Made by a program: the position numbers and the translations under genes. The notes beneath the pieces were generated by a model. The model worked only from the letters and a program-made list of their open reading frames with translations. It made no database searches and was not told the DNA's origin. 64,000 nucleotides of DNA, from assembly GCA_965153455.1 (NCBI GenBank), contig OZ234496.1:20018304-20082303 (forward strand). The letters are read 5' to 3'. Shown one piece after another: positions 23,504 to 37,150 of the stretch. This stretch comes from Sphagnum compactum (taxonomy: Eukaryota; Bryophyta; Sphagnopsida; Sphagnales). How positions within the stretch are numbered: the stretch's first letter is position 1; each line of letters starts with the position of its first letter.

Positions 23504-25650
23504 GGGAGGCAGATATTTTCAGATCTTTCCCTGCAAGGACCAGTTTCTACATTGGCAGCTTATCTGGGTGCATAAGACAGATATTGAGCTGACAGGTAAA
23601 TGTCTGGAGTGCAGGTGGTTCATTCAAAGAACAAAAGCACATCAGCACCACCACCAACTTCTGGCCATTGCTTACTCTTGTTGATATTGCACATGTAGTA
23701 AGCTCTGTGGGCTTTTCTTAGACTGTGAGCCCAGTGATGATGTAAACTGATGCACACAATTTTTCATAGCTCAGCTTCATCACAGGTGGGCCTGTGTCAG
23801 TTGCTGCACGCATGAATGGAGGTTGCTCTGAATGGTAAAAACCAAGCGCCAGTACTGCTTTTGTGGGTTTATCATGATTTTCAAGTGGCAAACAGGACAG
23901 GGTCTTCAGGCACTGTATTATACAACTCCAGAGGGTGCCTAAGGAATGTGAGTAGCCAATGCTTACTCTAACATAGTTGGCCAATGACTATAGATGAGGC
24001 AGAAACTGTACAAGAAAAGTTGAAAAGACTAGACACATCTGAAAAGCTTGCAGAGATATGCATATTGAAGGTGTAAAATGGCAGGCTATCAGAGGATGAA
24101 TTTTACATGAAAGTAGCTGGTGCTTTAGAACTGTTACAAGATGTATGTGCTTATTTTGGTCCTTGGAAGAGAGGGGTCAAGGTCGTTAGTGTGCATAGAT
24201 AAGTGATCTACCTTGACCTCTAATCTTTTTCCAGGGAAGACAGCACTTAGCACTTACTATGCATTAAGTAGGAGTCTTCTTTTTAAGATGTCACACTGAA
24301 TGACATGAAAGATTGTGATATAATGACACTATTGCTCAGCTTCAATTCATGTGCTTTCTGTCTTACATCTTCAGATCTTCAAGAATGTGTCTGCCTTAAA
24401 CTCTCTCACCTTTTTTGTACGGTTTTTGATTTGCCTTACCTGTGGCTTGACTACTGCTTGATGACTGCTTGACTACTATTCTTCTTTAAGTCAAGCCTTA
24501 TCAGAATAAGTGGTAGGTGGAAGCCAATACCTGTGGGCTTCACTGGAATAATGGCCTGTATGAGGAAGAGCTGAACACAGGCCTGATTCCATGTGAAGCT
24601 CTCTGCCCTCCATAGTGCCTAAATATCATGGTGTGGCAGCAAGAACACTGAGGAAGAAAATTGTAAAGCCCGTGGAGAGAGTAAGTGGGCATTGTGAAAA
24701 TCATAATGCCCACACAAGAAATGGATGCAAAACCACATCCCATAATGTGGCATCCAAATTAACTAAAACCCAAACACTAAGTCTTTACTATATTGTACAA
24801 CTTCTCAACTTATATCCAGTAACATGAAATGGTACCCAATTTCGCTCACTTCAGGGATGATACACTCAAATTGGGGATGAAACAGGGCCAAGAGGACCAA
24901 ACTAGGGCCGAAAGACAGCCTGATTTTCTGGACAATTCAATTGTCTTTCAAAGCATCTCAGTTACACCTAAGAAAAGCCAACACCACACTGCTAAAATAA
25001 ATTCTGCCCACTCCATCAACAACAGGTACAAGCCTCTTGCAACTTGTGAAAGAAGAATGACACGGTGGTTTGCTGATTGAGCATGAGAGAAGGCATGAAG
25101 ATTTGTCTCCTTTTCTTTCCTTGCAGAGGACATCTTTTGAGTGTTGTATTGTCTTTCCTACTCATTGTTGTTTTTGGGATTGAGGATTTTGGAGCAGAAA
25201 ACACCCAAAATGATTTATAAATCAACTAATAGAACTGAAACTTCATTTTTTCTTTGTGAATAGCAGGTAGTCTGATTGGACTAAAAATATGTTTGTAGAG
25301 TAGAGAATCTCTTGAGTGCAAATGTTGACATTAGGAATGTGTCCTACGGAGTTCAATTGGCTGGCCGTGCATAAACAAATGATCCCAAATTTCAAAACAA
25401 AATATATGCAGAGACGTGACATGACAGTTCTATCATGAAACTTGTTGTCTTGTCTCCCAAGAGATAAATTGATCAAACTGTCGCACAAAACAAAGTCTTG
25501 AATCTCTTTTGTCACAATTACAAGGATAGAGAGTACTTGTTCAAGTACACAATAATGCTCAACTTTCACATTTTAAACGAGTTCTTTGCTCGCCTTTGCT
25601 TCTCAAGAGGATATGTATGTAAGTAAAAAGGCTGCTTTTTAGTATGTTAT
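23504..25650. other. Gene-free spacer after the SNARE-like locus
   Basis: No supported gene. Small local structure only: 'GCTTGACTACT'-like units repeated three times at about 24447-24480, and an inverted repeat GGTCAAGGT...ACCTTGACC at about 24176-24220. Frames in this stretch have no recognisable domains. Confidence 0.5.
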
Positions 25651-25699
25651 TTAGCTTGGACAGCAAAGGACTATGTACTATGCGTCTAGAGGGTAAAGG

Positions 25700-25830
25700 G
25701 ATCTAAACCAGGGGTATCCAGTGTGGGGCCATTATTAGAAACTGCACCCGGGGTTTACACACCCCTGGTTAGATGTTCCATACCCCTGGGTAGAGGTTCC
25801 ATACTCCTGGTTAGGCCCAGTGGTAAATAG
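25700..25830 (+). repeat. Small compound repeat (inverted plus tandem)
   Basis: TCTAAACCAGGGGT at 25702-25715 pairs with ACCCCTGGTTAGA at 25761-25773 (one base difference). The right arm runs into tandem units of about 21 bases of the type 'TTAGATGTTCCATACCCCTGG' / 'GTAGAGGTTCCATACTCCTGG' up to about 25813. It could be a tiny foldback element whose right arm has been amplified. Confidence 0.6.
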
Positions 25831-25999
25831 CAATTTTACTGTTGCCACATTTGTCCATCATACAGTCTTTTCTTTGTAGTCCAAAATTTCACACTGTTGT
25901 GAATTCTTTGAATTTTTTTTATTTCTCACAAATTCTATGATTTAAAAAAATCCGAAAATTAGAGAAAAATCAAAAAAATGAAAATCACCAGATTTCTAT

Positions 26000-26130
26000 A
26001 CATGATTCAAGTAGCTAGCCAAAAATATATATAAGGATGTTTCAATTTTTTCCTTTCGTATTTTGTTAATGACCGGATTTGGCTAAATTGGCTCGTGGAT
26101 GATCATCACCCCAGCTACACCAGGGAATTG
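26000..26130 (+). repeat. R2 repeat copy C
   Basis: Shares with the other R2 copies the preceding 'CAAGTAGCTAGCCAAAAATA', then 'TATTTTGTTAATGACC', 'GGATTTGGCTAAATT' and 'GTGGATGATCATCACC..AGCTACA'. The left half of the palindrome is mutated. This is one of the better copies for defining the upstream half of the family. Confidence 0.65.
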
Positions 26131-26653
26131 AAAAAATAAAATAAAAAACACTTGGCACACTCCATCCATCCAGGGCCACAATGAACCAGCTTTCACCTTC
26201 TTGAGTGAGACCTCTGATGCAATATGAATATGGAAAACCAAAAGTGCCATACTTTTACCATACCCTTGCTTTAGGGGACATTCCATTAGCTCAGGGTAGA
26301 CTCCATTAGCATGAGACATATTTCTCTCTCTTATATTTTTTGGGAGCATACAATTTCAAAGCCTCTGGCACAAGGTTTTTGATTTCAAGTGAGAGGTTTT
26401 TTATTTTGGGCATGAAGTGTTTTATTGTGACAAGGGGGTTTCTTCAAGCTTTGTAGGTTTGTGTGCAACTCCTTTTAATTCCAAGCATGAGGTTCTTGAT
26501 TTTGAGAATGATTAAAGGTTTTTGCCAAAGGCATAATATAGCCTACAACATCATAGGTGCACACTGATCTGCATAACTTGAAAGAAACATGTCCTTGGAA
26601 TAAAAAATTCCTTGCTCGGAATTAAAAAGCTTTATTAGGGGCTTTGAAACCGT

Positions 26654-26833
26654 TGTTGAGAATGCAAAGTCAAGAGGAGGCCAACAAAGAGGATAAGAAA
26701 AACTTAAGCATTTATTATTGTTTTTCTCATGATGTTTTAATACAAGAAAGCTCTTGATGTAGGTTCGGGTGAACCATCACAACTCTTCAAATGTGATTAA
26801 TCAATCTCATTAGAAGTTATGCAATGTCTAATA
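26654..26833 (-). repeat. 3' LTR of the Copia element
   Basis: About 180 bases that match 30746-30939, with roughly 85% identity by eye over the best 90 bases. Both copies begin TGTTGA(G/A)AATGCA on the plus strand and end near TCTAATA/TTTAATA. A polypurine tract (AAGGGGGAA on the minus strand) lies directly outside it at about 26832-26842, on the element-internal side. This fixes it as the 3' LTR of a minus-strand element. Confidence 0.85.
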
Positions 26834-29800
26834 TTCCCCCTTAATGAAAACTAAGATTGAATTTATTTTTATTTTTTAATTTCCTCTCTTCAATTAAAAG
26901 GGTTGTGAGGTCAAGCATATGATGACAATAACAATGTTTAGGCTTAAGAAGAACCTTGGTCAAGACATCTCCAAGTATGGATTTAGTAGAAATATAAACC
27001 AAAGACATTGATTTAGCTTCAACTTGCTTGTGCAAAAAATGATACTGAGTTTCAATGTGTTTGGAGCAATCACGAAATTTTGGATCTTCAGACAAGGCAA
27101 TACAAAATTAATTGTCACAAAATATCATCATAGGTAGCGGTTATGAGTAGCCAAGGTCGTCAAGAAGTTGATGTAACCAAGTTGATTTTTTAACAACTAC
27201 AACAACAACAATATAGTCAACCTTTGTGGATGATAAAGCCATCAATTGTTGCTTTTGATACTTCAAAGAAATAACTCCCTCTCCAAAAATAAAAACATAT
27301 TCAGAAATGAACTTTTCGGTTTGCACGTCACTTGCCCAATTTGCGTCACACCAACCAATGATGCAACCAAATGGAAAGGATGTTAGTACACTATAATGAA
27401 TGTCATATTTGGAGGTCTCTTGCAAGTAGCGGAATATACGCTTGATATCAAACTAGTGGATTGGTTGAGGGTTGGCAATAAATTGGGTTGTGTTGTTGAT
27501 TGCAAATGCAATGTCAAAGTGAGTGCAAGTGGTCGCATGAATGAACTACACTAACACAGGGAATCAAAACCATGTTTTAAACTTCAATGTCAAATGGGGA
27601 AAACATTTCAAAAGTTAGTTTTATTCTAGCTAGCATGGGTGTTAAACTTGGCTTACAATTTTCCATCCCAAATTGTTAGAGCTTTTCCAATAAATATTTT
27701 TCTTGATTAATGTGAGTAGACATGTCTGACCTATTTTGATGGACTTGAATGCCAAGACAATAATGAAGTTCCTTATTGTTTGTCATGTCAAAAGTTTGAA
27801 TTTGTTCCATTTTTGTAGTGTTTGAAAATGTAATATTATTGAAAATTAAGATAGTGTCATCAACATAAAGTCCCAATATGACATGTGGGTGGAACATTTA
27901 ATGTACACATTGGGATCAATTTTTATTTTAAGAAAGCCAACTTGTAATAAATATTCATTGAAACATTCATACCACATGCAAGGGGATTGTTTAAAACCAT
28001 ATATGGTGCATAATGATCAATAAACTTTATGTTTGACTCCAAGTTGCTAAAAAATAGGGGGCTAGTTCACATAAATTTCTTTAGTTAAAACACCATGTAA
28101 AAATGCAATTTTTACATCCATTTGATGGATTCCAATATTATAAATGATTGCTAATGTAATCAAAACTTGAAGAGAAATCATTTTGCTGATAAGATAAAAA
28201 TTCTTGTCATAGTTGATGTTGAGCTTTTAAGAAAGACCATGAGCAACAAGTCATTATTTATGTTGGGCAATGGAACCATTCACATTATATTTCTTACGTA
28301 AAATCCATTTATAGGATATTGCAATGCAATTGGGTGGTAAGCCACCAAACTCCCATGTGTTATTGTTAACAAGGGAATCATATTCTTGGTCCATAGCTTT
28401 TCACCATTGGGGAGCCTCCAAACTGGAACAAACGTTTAAGATGAAAATAATATCATTAAATTGAAACAACTAGGAATGCATGAAATTATTTTGGAAGGGT
28501 CAAGGTTTTTAACCTTCCATGGATTAAACATAAATGCATTAGGAGTTTGATGCATGGTAGGGACCTGTGGTAGGTACCTTTTTGGGTGAAAAATTTGAAC
28601 TTTTTGGGGTTTGATTTGGTGTATTCGGAATCATACTTTGAGCATGAAGAACATGATTTGTTTTTGGTTATAGAAGTCTAACTAAAATGGTGGGACCACT
28701 TGTGGGGGTGGGGCTATAGGTGGCAATAGTGGAACCACTTGTGGGTCATCCAAATAAGTTAATTCCTCTATGTACCAAAATAATTACTTGGAACATCAAT
28801 GTGTGTGAATTGTTGGTTAAAGAAAATTACTTCCTTGTCAAATACAACATTTTGATTACAAATTGATATGTGTGCATGTCAATCGTATAATTTGTAACCT
28901 TTAATGTTGGCTTGGTCTCCATACCCAATGAAAATTCACTTTTTAGATTTGTTGTCTCATTATTTTCAAGTTTCTAAAACTTGAACATAGAAGGGACATC
29001 CAAAGACACACAACTCGGTCAATGTTGATTTATGATGTTTCCAAACCTCATAAAGGATGGTTTTTTGTAGTAGATATGGGAATTTAGTTTTGAATATAAC
29101 ATGTTGTAGAAATAGTTTATGCCCAAGATGACTTGGGTAATTGGGCAATATGAAACATACTTCATGCAACTTCAACAAGTGTTTGGTCTTTCCATTTAGC
29201 AATACCATATTGTTTAGGTGTGTATGGTATTATAAATCGGTGCAATATCCCTTGAACAATACTAAATGCTTTAAATAAAAGGGAATATACTCCCAATGGT
29301 CAAATGTGTAACACTTTGACAACTTAATCATTTTGTTTTTCAACTAAGGCCTTCTACACTTCAAACATAACAAAGGTTTATTTTTTTGTTTTAAAGATAA
29401 ACATAGGTATACCTTGAATAGTCATCAATGAAATAAATAAAATATTTGGCACCCCCAAAAAAAAGAGTTTGCGTGGGTCCACAAATGTTGGAATGCATAA
29501 AATCAAGAATGGCATGAAATGGTGTCTCATTGAAAAGTAAGAATCCTTGTAGTGTTTTCCCATAACCTTCACAAAATGGAAGTTCCATAAAGTCTGGTAT
29601 GATGGGCATAATGGCAAGTTTTTTATTTTGAATTTTCTTCATAGAAAAAATATTGAGATGGGCCAACGTATGGTGCCATTGGATAGTTTCACGTGTATTT
29701 TTATTTATTCCAACAATAAAACAAGAATAATTATTTTCACTTGTACCGGGAGGAGTGGCATCAAATCCAATGCTTAGTAAATATAAGGAGTCCACTTCAG

Positions 29801-30730
29801 GACATTGTAAGTGAATTGGTTCACCTCTTGGTGTAAAGAGTTTAAGTGAACAAATGTGTGATGAAGCTTAATAGAAACTTCATTTTGAGTTCCATGACAC
29901 ATTGAAAGTAGATTATTTGTCAAGCTAAACACGTGTAAGACATTTTCAATGTCCACAATTTTCCCATAATGGATTTGAATTGAAACGGTGCTTGTATCGA
30001 TGGCTATTTGGATATTATTATCACCCAGAAACATAGATTACATATTTGAATAAAAGGAAATTGAATTTGTTAATTAGATGGTGGATTATAAAAGGTGTTC
30101 ATCGACGATCACAAATGAGATGTTGGATCATTCCCATGTGTGGAAATAAATAGATGAAACGATAGTGATAGGGTTGCCAATAATAAAATGATAGATTGTT
30201 TGTCATTTATAATTAGGCCTAATGATGTTGCTTCATCAAGTACCTTTTGAAAACCCTTCAAGAATTTGGTAAATGGATGGGTTTCCAAAAGTTGGATGGT
30301 CATCAATTTTCTTTGAACAGAAAATTAGGAAGCACAACTTGTGTGTTCATATAATTTTGCCCATATCTTATTTGAGGTTTTTTGGGATTGAACCAAATAA
30401 AATTGAACATTTCCACAATGTAAGAGAATATTTAACCATGTTTTATCATTGTGTAGAGACCATGCCTGAAATGCTACATAATATGTGTTTCCAAGATTGG
30501 GATCTAACCCATCCACCAAGGAATTATGATTATCAATTTGTGGATTGATAATGTACTTGTGATTGTGTTGATAAATTTATTTCAAATCATCCATGAATTT
30601 ATTAAGGTTGATTCATGAATGACATGTAATATCAAAAACATTCCTACCTACAATTTTTTTTTTTTTATTGACTTGAATGTGTTGTCATTGGATATAACAT
30701 TTTGAATAGTAAACACAACTTAAAAATTTC

Positions 30731-30744
30731 ATGGCTCTGATACC
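30731..30744 (-). other. Primer-binding site (initiator Met-tRNA type)
   Basis: On the minus strand TGGTATCAGAGCCAT follows the 5' LTR end ...CAACA by no more than one or two bases. TGGTATCAGAGC is the classic Copia primer-binding site complementary to plant initiator methionine tRNA. It fixes the element's orientation as minus. Confidence 0.9.
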
Positions 30745-30745
30745 A

Positions 30746-30939
30746 TGTTGAAAATGCACATTCAAGAAATGAGATAGAAAAAGAGGATAAGGAAAACTTA
30801 AACATGTATTATTGTTCTTTTCATGATGTCTTAATACCAAAAATCCTTTATGTAGGTTCAAGTGAACCATCACACCTCTTTAAAGTGATTAATCAATTTT
30901 GCTATTCAATTTTATTATAAGTTAATGCATAATTTAATA
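30746..30939 (-). repeat. 5' LTR of the Copia element
   Basis: About 194 bases homologous to 26654-26833, including the shared plus-strand blocks 'GAGGATAAGGAAAACTTAAA', 'TATTATTGTT', 'TTCATGATGTCTTAATA' and 'GTGAACCATCACA'. It abuts the primer-binding site at 30744. LTR length is short for a plant Copia but within the known range. Confidence 0.85.
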
Positions 30940-33900
30940 ATCATATGCTTTGAAATCATGGGTTTAAAGGGGGAAAAATCTACCCCATGTTAATGGATTA
31001 TTTTTTAATGGTGTGAGGATATAATAAAAGTATGGCACTTTTGGTATTTCCTAGACACAACCCACAATAACGTTCCAAGCTTTCCACCTTCATTTGGAGT
31101 AGTATAAGAGAGAAGATGATAAACACCCCCTAACAAGCATTGTATGGCACAAAAAATGGTCAATAGTATTTGGCCACTTCTTCTTTGAAGTTTGATTATT
31201 TTGACCATGTGCATATGTTAAATTAAAAAAGATTACTCTTTTCAAAATCTCAAATATATTTTGATTGTTCGTATTTTCTTTCTCAAAAGAATGTTAGTTC
31301 TGAATTTGGCTTGGGACAACAAAAAATGTAGGAAAATGAAATAACGTTTTTTTGCAAAGTTGCATGTAAAACATGAAAAACCACAATGTGTGGTTCAATG
31401 TAAAACCATGTTGGGTGGAAAAAGACAAGCCCAAAAATGCGTTGTACAAAGTTTGTTAGTGGGAATTTAGTGTCTCACATGCAAGAGGTTTTTTATTGTA
31501 CTAAAGAATGAGCAATGAAAATGGATTTTGATACATAAACATGCCCTACGTGAGTTGGAATAATGGGCTTGCTAGGAGTGTGTGCACTTGACATAATTGA
31601 CCCTAGATGGATTTTGTTTTGCATTAAAGTTAAGGAGCCCCATTTGGAACATAAAGAAAACTTTTGAGGAGGTGGGGGGAAAATAACAAAATTAATCACT
31701 TACACATTTAGAAGGGGGCCAATCCAACCATAATAATGAGGTTAAAAGACAACCATAATAACCTCTAAGTTTAGAGTTATTTGGTTGGTTAAATAATGCA
31801 CAAACATCTAGCCCAAAATATAAGGTGAAACCTTTTCCCAATATTGTTCCAAAACTGAGGCACTTATATACAAAGGTGGAGGTTAAGTAAGATAGTACCA
31901 AAGTCTTGGAAGTCTTGTGGGGAAACACCTCACTCAATGTAAAGACCTAAATTTTTGTGTAAAGATGGAAAGATTAAAAATGTATATTTTTGCAAAAACA
32001 ATTCCCCATTTCAAGGTGATTACATGTAATGACTAGCAACCATTGTTTCGAGGTACTCACTAACAAAACCAAAATCTTGATTATGCAATATAGCCCACCC
32101 ATTAAATTTTAATAAGAATTGTTTTCAAGTCTTTATGTTCCATTTGGAATATTAGATCATTTCCTCCATTGGTATAAGTAACTAATTGTGTAGTTTGGCA
32201 ATGAAAATATTTTTATAACCCCACATAAAAGCTTAAACTTAAAAAAACTTATAAGCTCAAGGAATTTTTTTTTTTCATTGGGAATCTCTTTTCATGATAT
32301 TAAGAACAAAACATGGGCTTGGCAAGTGATTTTGCTAAAGTTAGGTGCCCATTTGGAGCTTTATGAAGGGGAGTTATGGCGTCACCAATTGCAAACATGG
32401 ATTCAACATCATCAAAAGGAAAGAAAGGGAAAAAAGTTTTGTCAATGAGGACATGAAACTATGTTGCTCCATCTTGCATGTTTCACAAGATCTGATCATA
32501 ACAATTTAATTTAATTTTTTTTTGGGATTGAACCATTATAGTCAAAATTGCCTAGTTGCATTAGCAATGAGGTCAAGAAGATTTTTGGAAATGAATTGGG
32601 GTATCATCAAACATGATGTGCTTATATTCATTGGGAATTTCAAATTGTCTAAGCATTGCAAGAATTTAGAACAAACATTGAAGACTCAATACAAAAAGTT
32701 TTGCAATTTTACAAAGCAAAGCATTTATGTCAATAATCTTTTACCTTTTTGCATTGTTGGTTATTATTGTGTGAAATTTTTTAATGGGGTGAAGTGTGAA
32801 CAAAACACTTACTAAGTCCATTCCTACAAAGTGTCAATATTTGACAACCTCACGACATTGACCAAGGCAAAGTGGAAATCATTAGCAAAATCTCCCCAAC
32901 ATGACTCCTTGCCATCATTGCAATTTGACCTTTTGGTTTGAAGGCAATGAAAAAGTTTGAAAAAATGGGCAAAATCAAAGAATGTGTTATTCAAACTGAA
33001 GCAAGAACAAGAACATACATGGTTACTACAACTAAATGATGAAAACCATGATTCTCGAAGACCAAAATGCAATGGCTTTATTCATAGTTCTTCAAAAACC
33101 ATTAACTTTTGACATAACTCATGAATGTTTGAAACTTTGCGAGTCAAAAGGATTGTAGAAACTTCAAACAAGGTTGAATGTTGGTTTATGTGCGTATAAC
33201 ATCACCAACTAGTATAAACTCCATTGTTTGATTATCCAATTTTGCAAAAACAATAGTCAAACATCATCATGTTAATTCTAATGAACAAATTATTTCTAAT
33301 TTAATAACATAGAGAACAAATAACTTAGATACGAACAAATGAAAATTTTATATACTATAATAAGTGAGTGAAGTTCATGTTTTCATCGAATGTCATTGGC
33401 AAAATGTTGTTGCCATTTAGAGCTCATATTGTTCTTCAAATTGAAATGGTAACTTGAACTTTCATTGTTCCTTATGCATATTGTCGCACATAAATAAGCT
33501 CAATTATAGATTGTAAGAATAAGAATCGTTTCTCAAATTGAAATGGTTACTTGATCCAAGTGAGTGTTGAAAGTTCAATGTTTGCATTGAACATGGGCAT
33601 GTGTGAGATAAAACAAAAGCAACAAAAAGATTAGAGGTGCCATTGGGATGCTTGTGCTTGCTCAAAATGTCATAAATGAGAGAGAGATAACAATGTAGCT
33701 TGCTCAAGACATGACAAAGATGAGAGATAATGATGGTAGTTGAAAATGACAACATGCACGCGGAAAGATTTTGACCCAAATGGCAACCTATCATTTTTGC
33801 ACATCAATGTGGCCCCTAGATTTAGGATACTCTCTTGCAAAATGGGCAAACCATGGAAATGATCTTATGACACCTTACACAACATGGTTTTATTTGGCTC

Positions 33901-35845
33901 GTGTTCTCTATGTTATTAAAGAAAAAAATTGACTAGTTTTTTGTGCCACGTATGACCCAAGGGAGGAGTAAAAATATTCATGTGATGACTCAACATGGGA
34001 CATCCGACACAGTGTCAAGCATTATACCACAAGTTCAAGTTCTGTAATCATGTTTGCCTTGGGCCCAAGTGAACTGAGACCCATGAACACACCCCATGGA
34101 TGGATGGTGCAAGGATATGACATTTTTTTGTCATTGGGTTCTTGTTTCTAGCTGATCACCTCAAGAGTCAAGGTTCCACAAGTGTACCAGGGGTTCTAAA
34201 CTAGGGTTCATCCAACTATTTGGCATTCATAACAGGAAAATGAGGTGGTGCGTCCATGGGTGTTGGGTCACTCTTGCTATTCGCCTTGAGCTGCATGATG
34301 AGGAAGGCCCATAGGTAGGGGACATTCCCCAAATATAGGGCTAGAGTTGGCTACTTTTGTGTTCGAGGTCCCTAATTTGGGGAATGCACATATCCTAGGG
34401 CTTTACCCCAGACACTTCATGCTTTGTGCCCCAAGGAAATGATGGAAGCTCCCAACTCACTGCCTGTGATGGTGGACCGTTCAAATCCCTAAAGACAAAA
34501 CTTTAAGGGGTGGACACAAATTTATCCCCTTTGTAACCAGCTGAATAAAAGGACTAGTTGGTAGGGAAAAAAAAAGGGTTCTCACTTTTATGATCAATAT
34601 TCACCTCAATGAGCTTCAGGCCATACAAAATTAACTAAAGACCTGGAACAAAGACCAACTTGGGGTAAAAAAGATTTGTTACTTGGATTATTTGTAGCTT
34701 TTCCCCGTATTCACAAGAGACACAAGCATTTAAATGCAAAGCTTTTAGTTAACTTTTGAAACCCAAAAAATGACTTTTCCCAAATCTTCCGATCACTTCA
34801 ACTTATTGTCTTGAACACTTACATATTCCTTTTACAAGTGGCTGTGTGTGGGCTCTACAAAAAGGTAGCTGTAGAAATTCATGGAAGTCAATAGAAGAGT
34901 TATCCCTAATGTAAGGAAAACACAGCACCAGAACCCTGAGTCTGGTCATAAAGGGTGAGATGAAAGAAAAAAGAAAGAAAAGACTTGCAAATGAAAACCT
35001 TTCATCCATCTTCTTTAAGGGTGGGTTGAATAATGCCCGCCCGCAGCATACATACTATACTGACTTAGTCTCTATGGCAGTGGGTATATCTAGTACCAAA
35101 CACATATTCTAAGTGCACACCAAGCTTCCTTACATCGTGTGTACACTGTTAGAACACAATGGGTGGTTTGCAAGTGCAGAAATTGCAAGAAATAGTCTTC
35201 ATTTCTTCATCAAACCATAAAACCTCGAAGATTAAACCAGCTTAATTTAAATGCACTCTGCATAATGAATTTTTGGCTGTTATCTACACTCAACAGGTGC
35301 ATTTTGTAGCCTAATTTGTTAGCCTAATATGTTCACATTGTATGTAGAATCTGGCATGGATATGCTCTTGATTGTTCCCAGTTTGTTCTTCCTATGTGTA
35401 TAGGAGAAGGGTAGCCCCTCTATGCTTTTCAGTGCCTAGCACCCATGCTACTGTCCTTGTGCCTAGGCACTTCAAGACATGGAAGGGCTACTCTTCTTGT
35501 ACGTAAAGCACCGGCTTTGTTTTGGCCTTTCATCTTTATCTTTTCAATTTGTTTTTAGTCCGGCTATGCATCTCCTCCCTTCTTCCCCCACTATTAATCA
35601 TTTCCTCTCATTTTCTTTGAAGCTTTAAAATTTACACTCTTTTTCCTTACATGTGATGATGGTGTTGTAAAAGCGATAAAGAAATACTTGAAAAAATAAA
35701 AAAATGCTGGAAAGATTGAAAAATGCTGGGAAGAAAAAACACAAAATGTGGGCTTGTTTTGAATAATGTAGTATTGAGGGCTCTTAAGTAAGTCCCTAAA
35801 GCACTCCAAGAAATTTCCTAATGTATTTGGAGGGCATCTATGAAT
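30940..35845. other. AT-rich repeat desert
   Basis: About 4.9 kb without a supported gene. Composition and word usage ('aacatgg', 'ttgcaaa', 'caacatc') resemble 5-8 kb, suggesting old decayed elements. No transposase, polymerase or integrase motif could be read in either direction. The frames at 31493-31937, 32522-32815 and 33504-33794 carry no recognisable domain. Confidence 0.5.
34255..34400 (+). repeat. Segment related to the R3 repeat (right half)
   Basis: 'TTCGCCTTGAGCTGCATGAT', then 'GAGGAAGGCCCATAGGTAGG', 'GGACATTCCCC' and 'GGGCTAGAG' parallel the 41563-41632 region ('TTGCCTTGTGCCTTATGATG', 'GAGTAAAGCCCATGGGTGGG', 'GAACAATCCCCC', 'AAGGCCAAAACTCG'). It appears to be a partial third copy of R3. 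Confidence 0.5.
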
Positions 35846-35849
35846 TTTG

Positions 35850-36020
35850 CTCCTAAAAAAGAGGAGGGATATTATGTAGGCTACTTAAGAGTGGGATGGA
35901 TCTTACACCTACCTAATGAGTAGGCATAAGAACCCTCCTCACTCCTACACCTTGTGATCTAGGTGTGTTTAGGTTCATGATAACCTTAACCTTGTGCTTT
36001 ACAATGGGTCAATCATTTTT
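35850..36020 (+). repeat. R3 repeat, copy 1
   Basis: Shares with 41400-41590 the order 'AAAGAGGAGGGA', 'GAGTAGG(C/T)ATAAGAACCCT', 'CTACTC/CTCCTAC', 'TGTAGGTTCATGA / TTTAGGTTCATGA' and 'CCTTGTGC'. No coding content. Family class unknown. Confidence 0.6.
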
Positions 36021-36944
36021 TTCTTTTTGCATCTTGCCCCCATACATTAAACTAATTACCTAGAATACAACTATATATTCAATAATCTTGGAAACTCTTA
36101 AGATTCTAGCACAATATAGTTTATTTCAATATTCGTTTAAGTCAAACAAAGGTGAATAGGCATTTTCAAAATATATAGCAAGTAGGCAAAGGAATAAAAG
36201 ATTCAAAACATTTCCAATCTGGGTAAAGTTAAGGATATACAAGCTTTGCAAAATTATCAAATGACCCAAATTTACCATGTTCACAAGGGAGGTCTAAGGG
36301 ATAAATAATATTATCCTTTACCCTAGATTGATCATATGGATACCCTCAACAAGTATGAAGGTAAATTGTAGGCTAAATACAATACATATAAGTCATGTGC
36401 GAGTATGGTAAATTGGCAAACGGGGAACGGGAATTAGCTATAGGTAGGGTAATTAAAAATGGTAGCAGAAATTTACTTGTTTTGTAGGTTAATGTATGTA
36501 CCTTGGTATCTACCCATGGGTATATGACGGAAAAATACTTGATCAACATTAGTTTTCACTACCTATTTAGAAAATAAAATAAAATTGCTTTTTCCAATCA
36601 CCAACATGCCATTGCTTGTACTCACATTATACATATTCTCATATGCTTACCCTTTACCCTACATTTATCCATTTACATGCATTGGGCAAACTTAAAATGC
36701 TATGGGTACATTCTTCTGAAATCTCCTAAATATTCATGTGGGATTTAAATACCCATTAAATTTTCCTTGGGTGATTTCGTGATTACATCTGGGTATGTCC
36801 GGGTAAAGGACTTACCATCCCAACACTGGACACCAATGAATATGTTGCCCAGCTAAAAGTCACTTGTAGAAGAGGCTCCAACACCTTTTTTTGGCTGGCT
36901 ATCTATATAGCCAAAAAGAGAAATAAAAAATTAAAAGTGCTAAA

Positions 36945-37150
36945 ATAAGGTTTTTAAGAGATTTTCAATATCCAAAATTTGACCAAAATTTAAGAAAACT
37001 TGCTAGATTTATTTACATGGTTCATGTGGGTAGCAAAAAAACATAGAAGGAAGTTTAAACTGTTCTATTTCCATATTTTGTAGCTTGTATCCAAATTTGG
37101 CTAAATTTTCCTATGGATAATTGCCACTTTGGCTGCATCATACTATTGAC
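36945..37150 (+). repeat. R2 repeat copy D
   Basis: Contains 'ATTTCCATATTTTGTAGC', 'CCAAATTTGGCTAAATTTTC' and 'TATGGATAATTGCCACTTTG' followed by 'GCTGCATCAT'. Upstream, 'ATGTGGGTAGCAAAAAAACATAGAAGG' type sequence (broken here: GTAGCAAAAAAACATAGAAG) matches the same position in copy F. One of the most complete copies. Confidence 0.7.

Larger units (their letters stand above)
26654..30939 (-). mobile_element. Degenerate Copia (Ty1-type) LTR retrotransposon
   Basis: A full-length but dead element in the order 5' LTR (30939-30746), primer-binding site, gag, protease/pre-integrase region, integrase, reverse transcriptase, RNase H, polypurine tract, 3' LTR (26833-26654). Readable pieces on the minus strand include a gag fragment (30.5-30.1 kb), ETIQWHHTLAHLN and FIDDYSRYTYVYL of the integrase (29.8-29.4 kb), the reverse transcriptase YVDD box in ILGLYVDDTILIF (27.86 kb), and GWCDANWASD and MALSSTKVDYI of RNase H (27.4-27.2 kb). 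The last order, with RNase H at the end, is diagnostic of Copia. Many frameshifts and stops break the polyprotein. Divergence between its LTRs shows that the insertion is old. Clear target-site duplications were not found. Confidence 0.9.
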
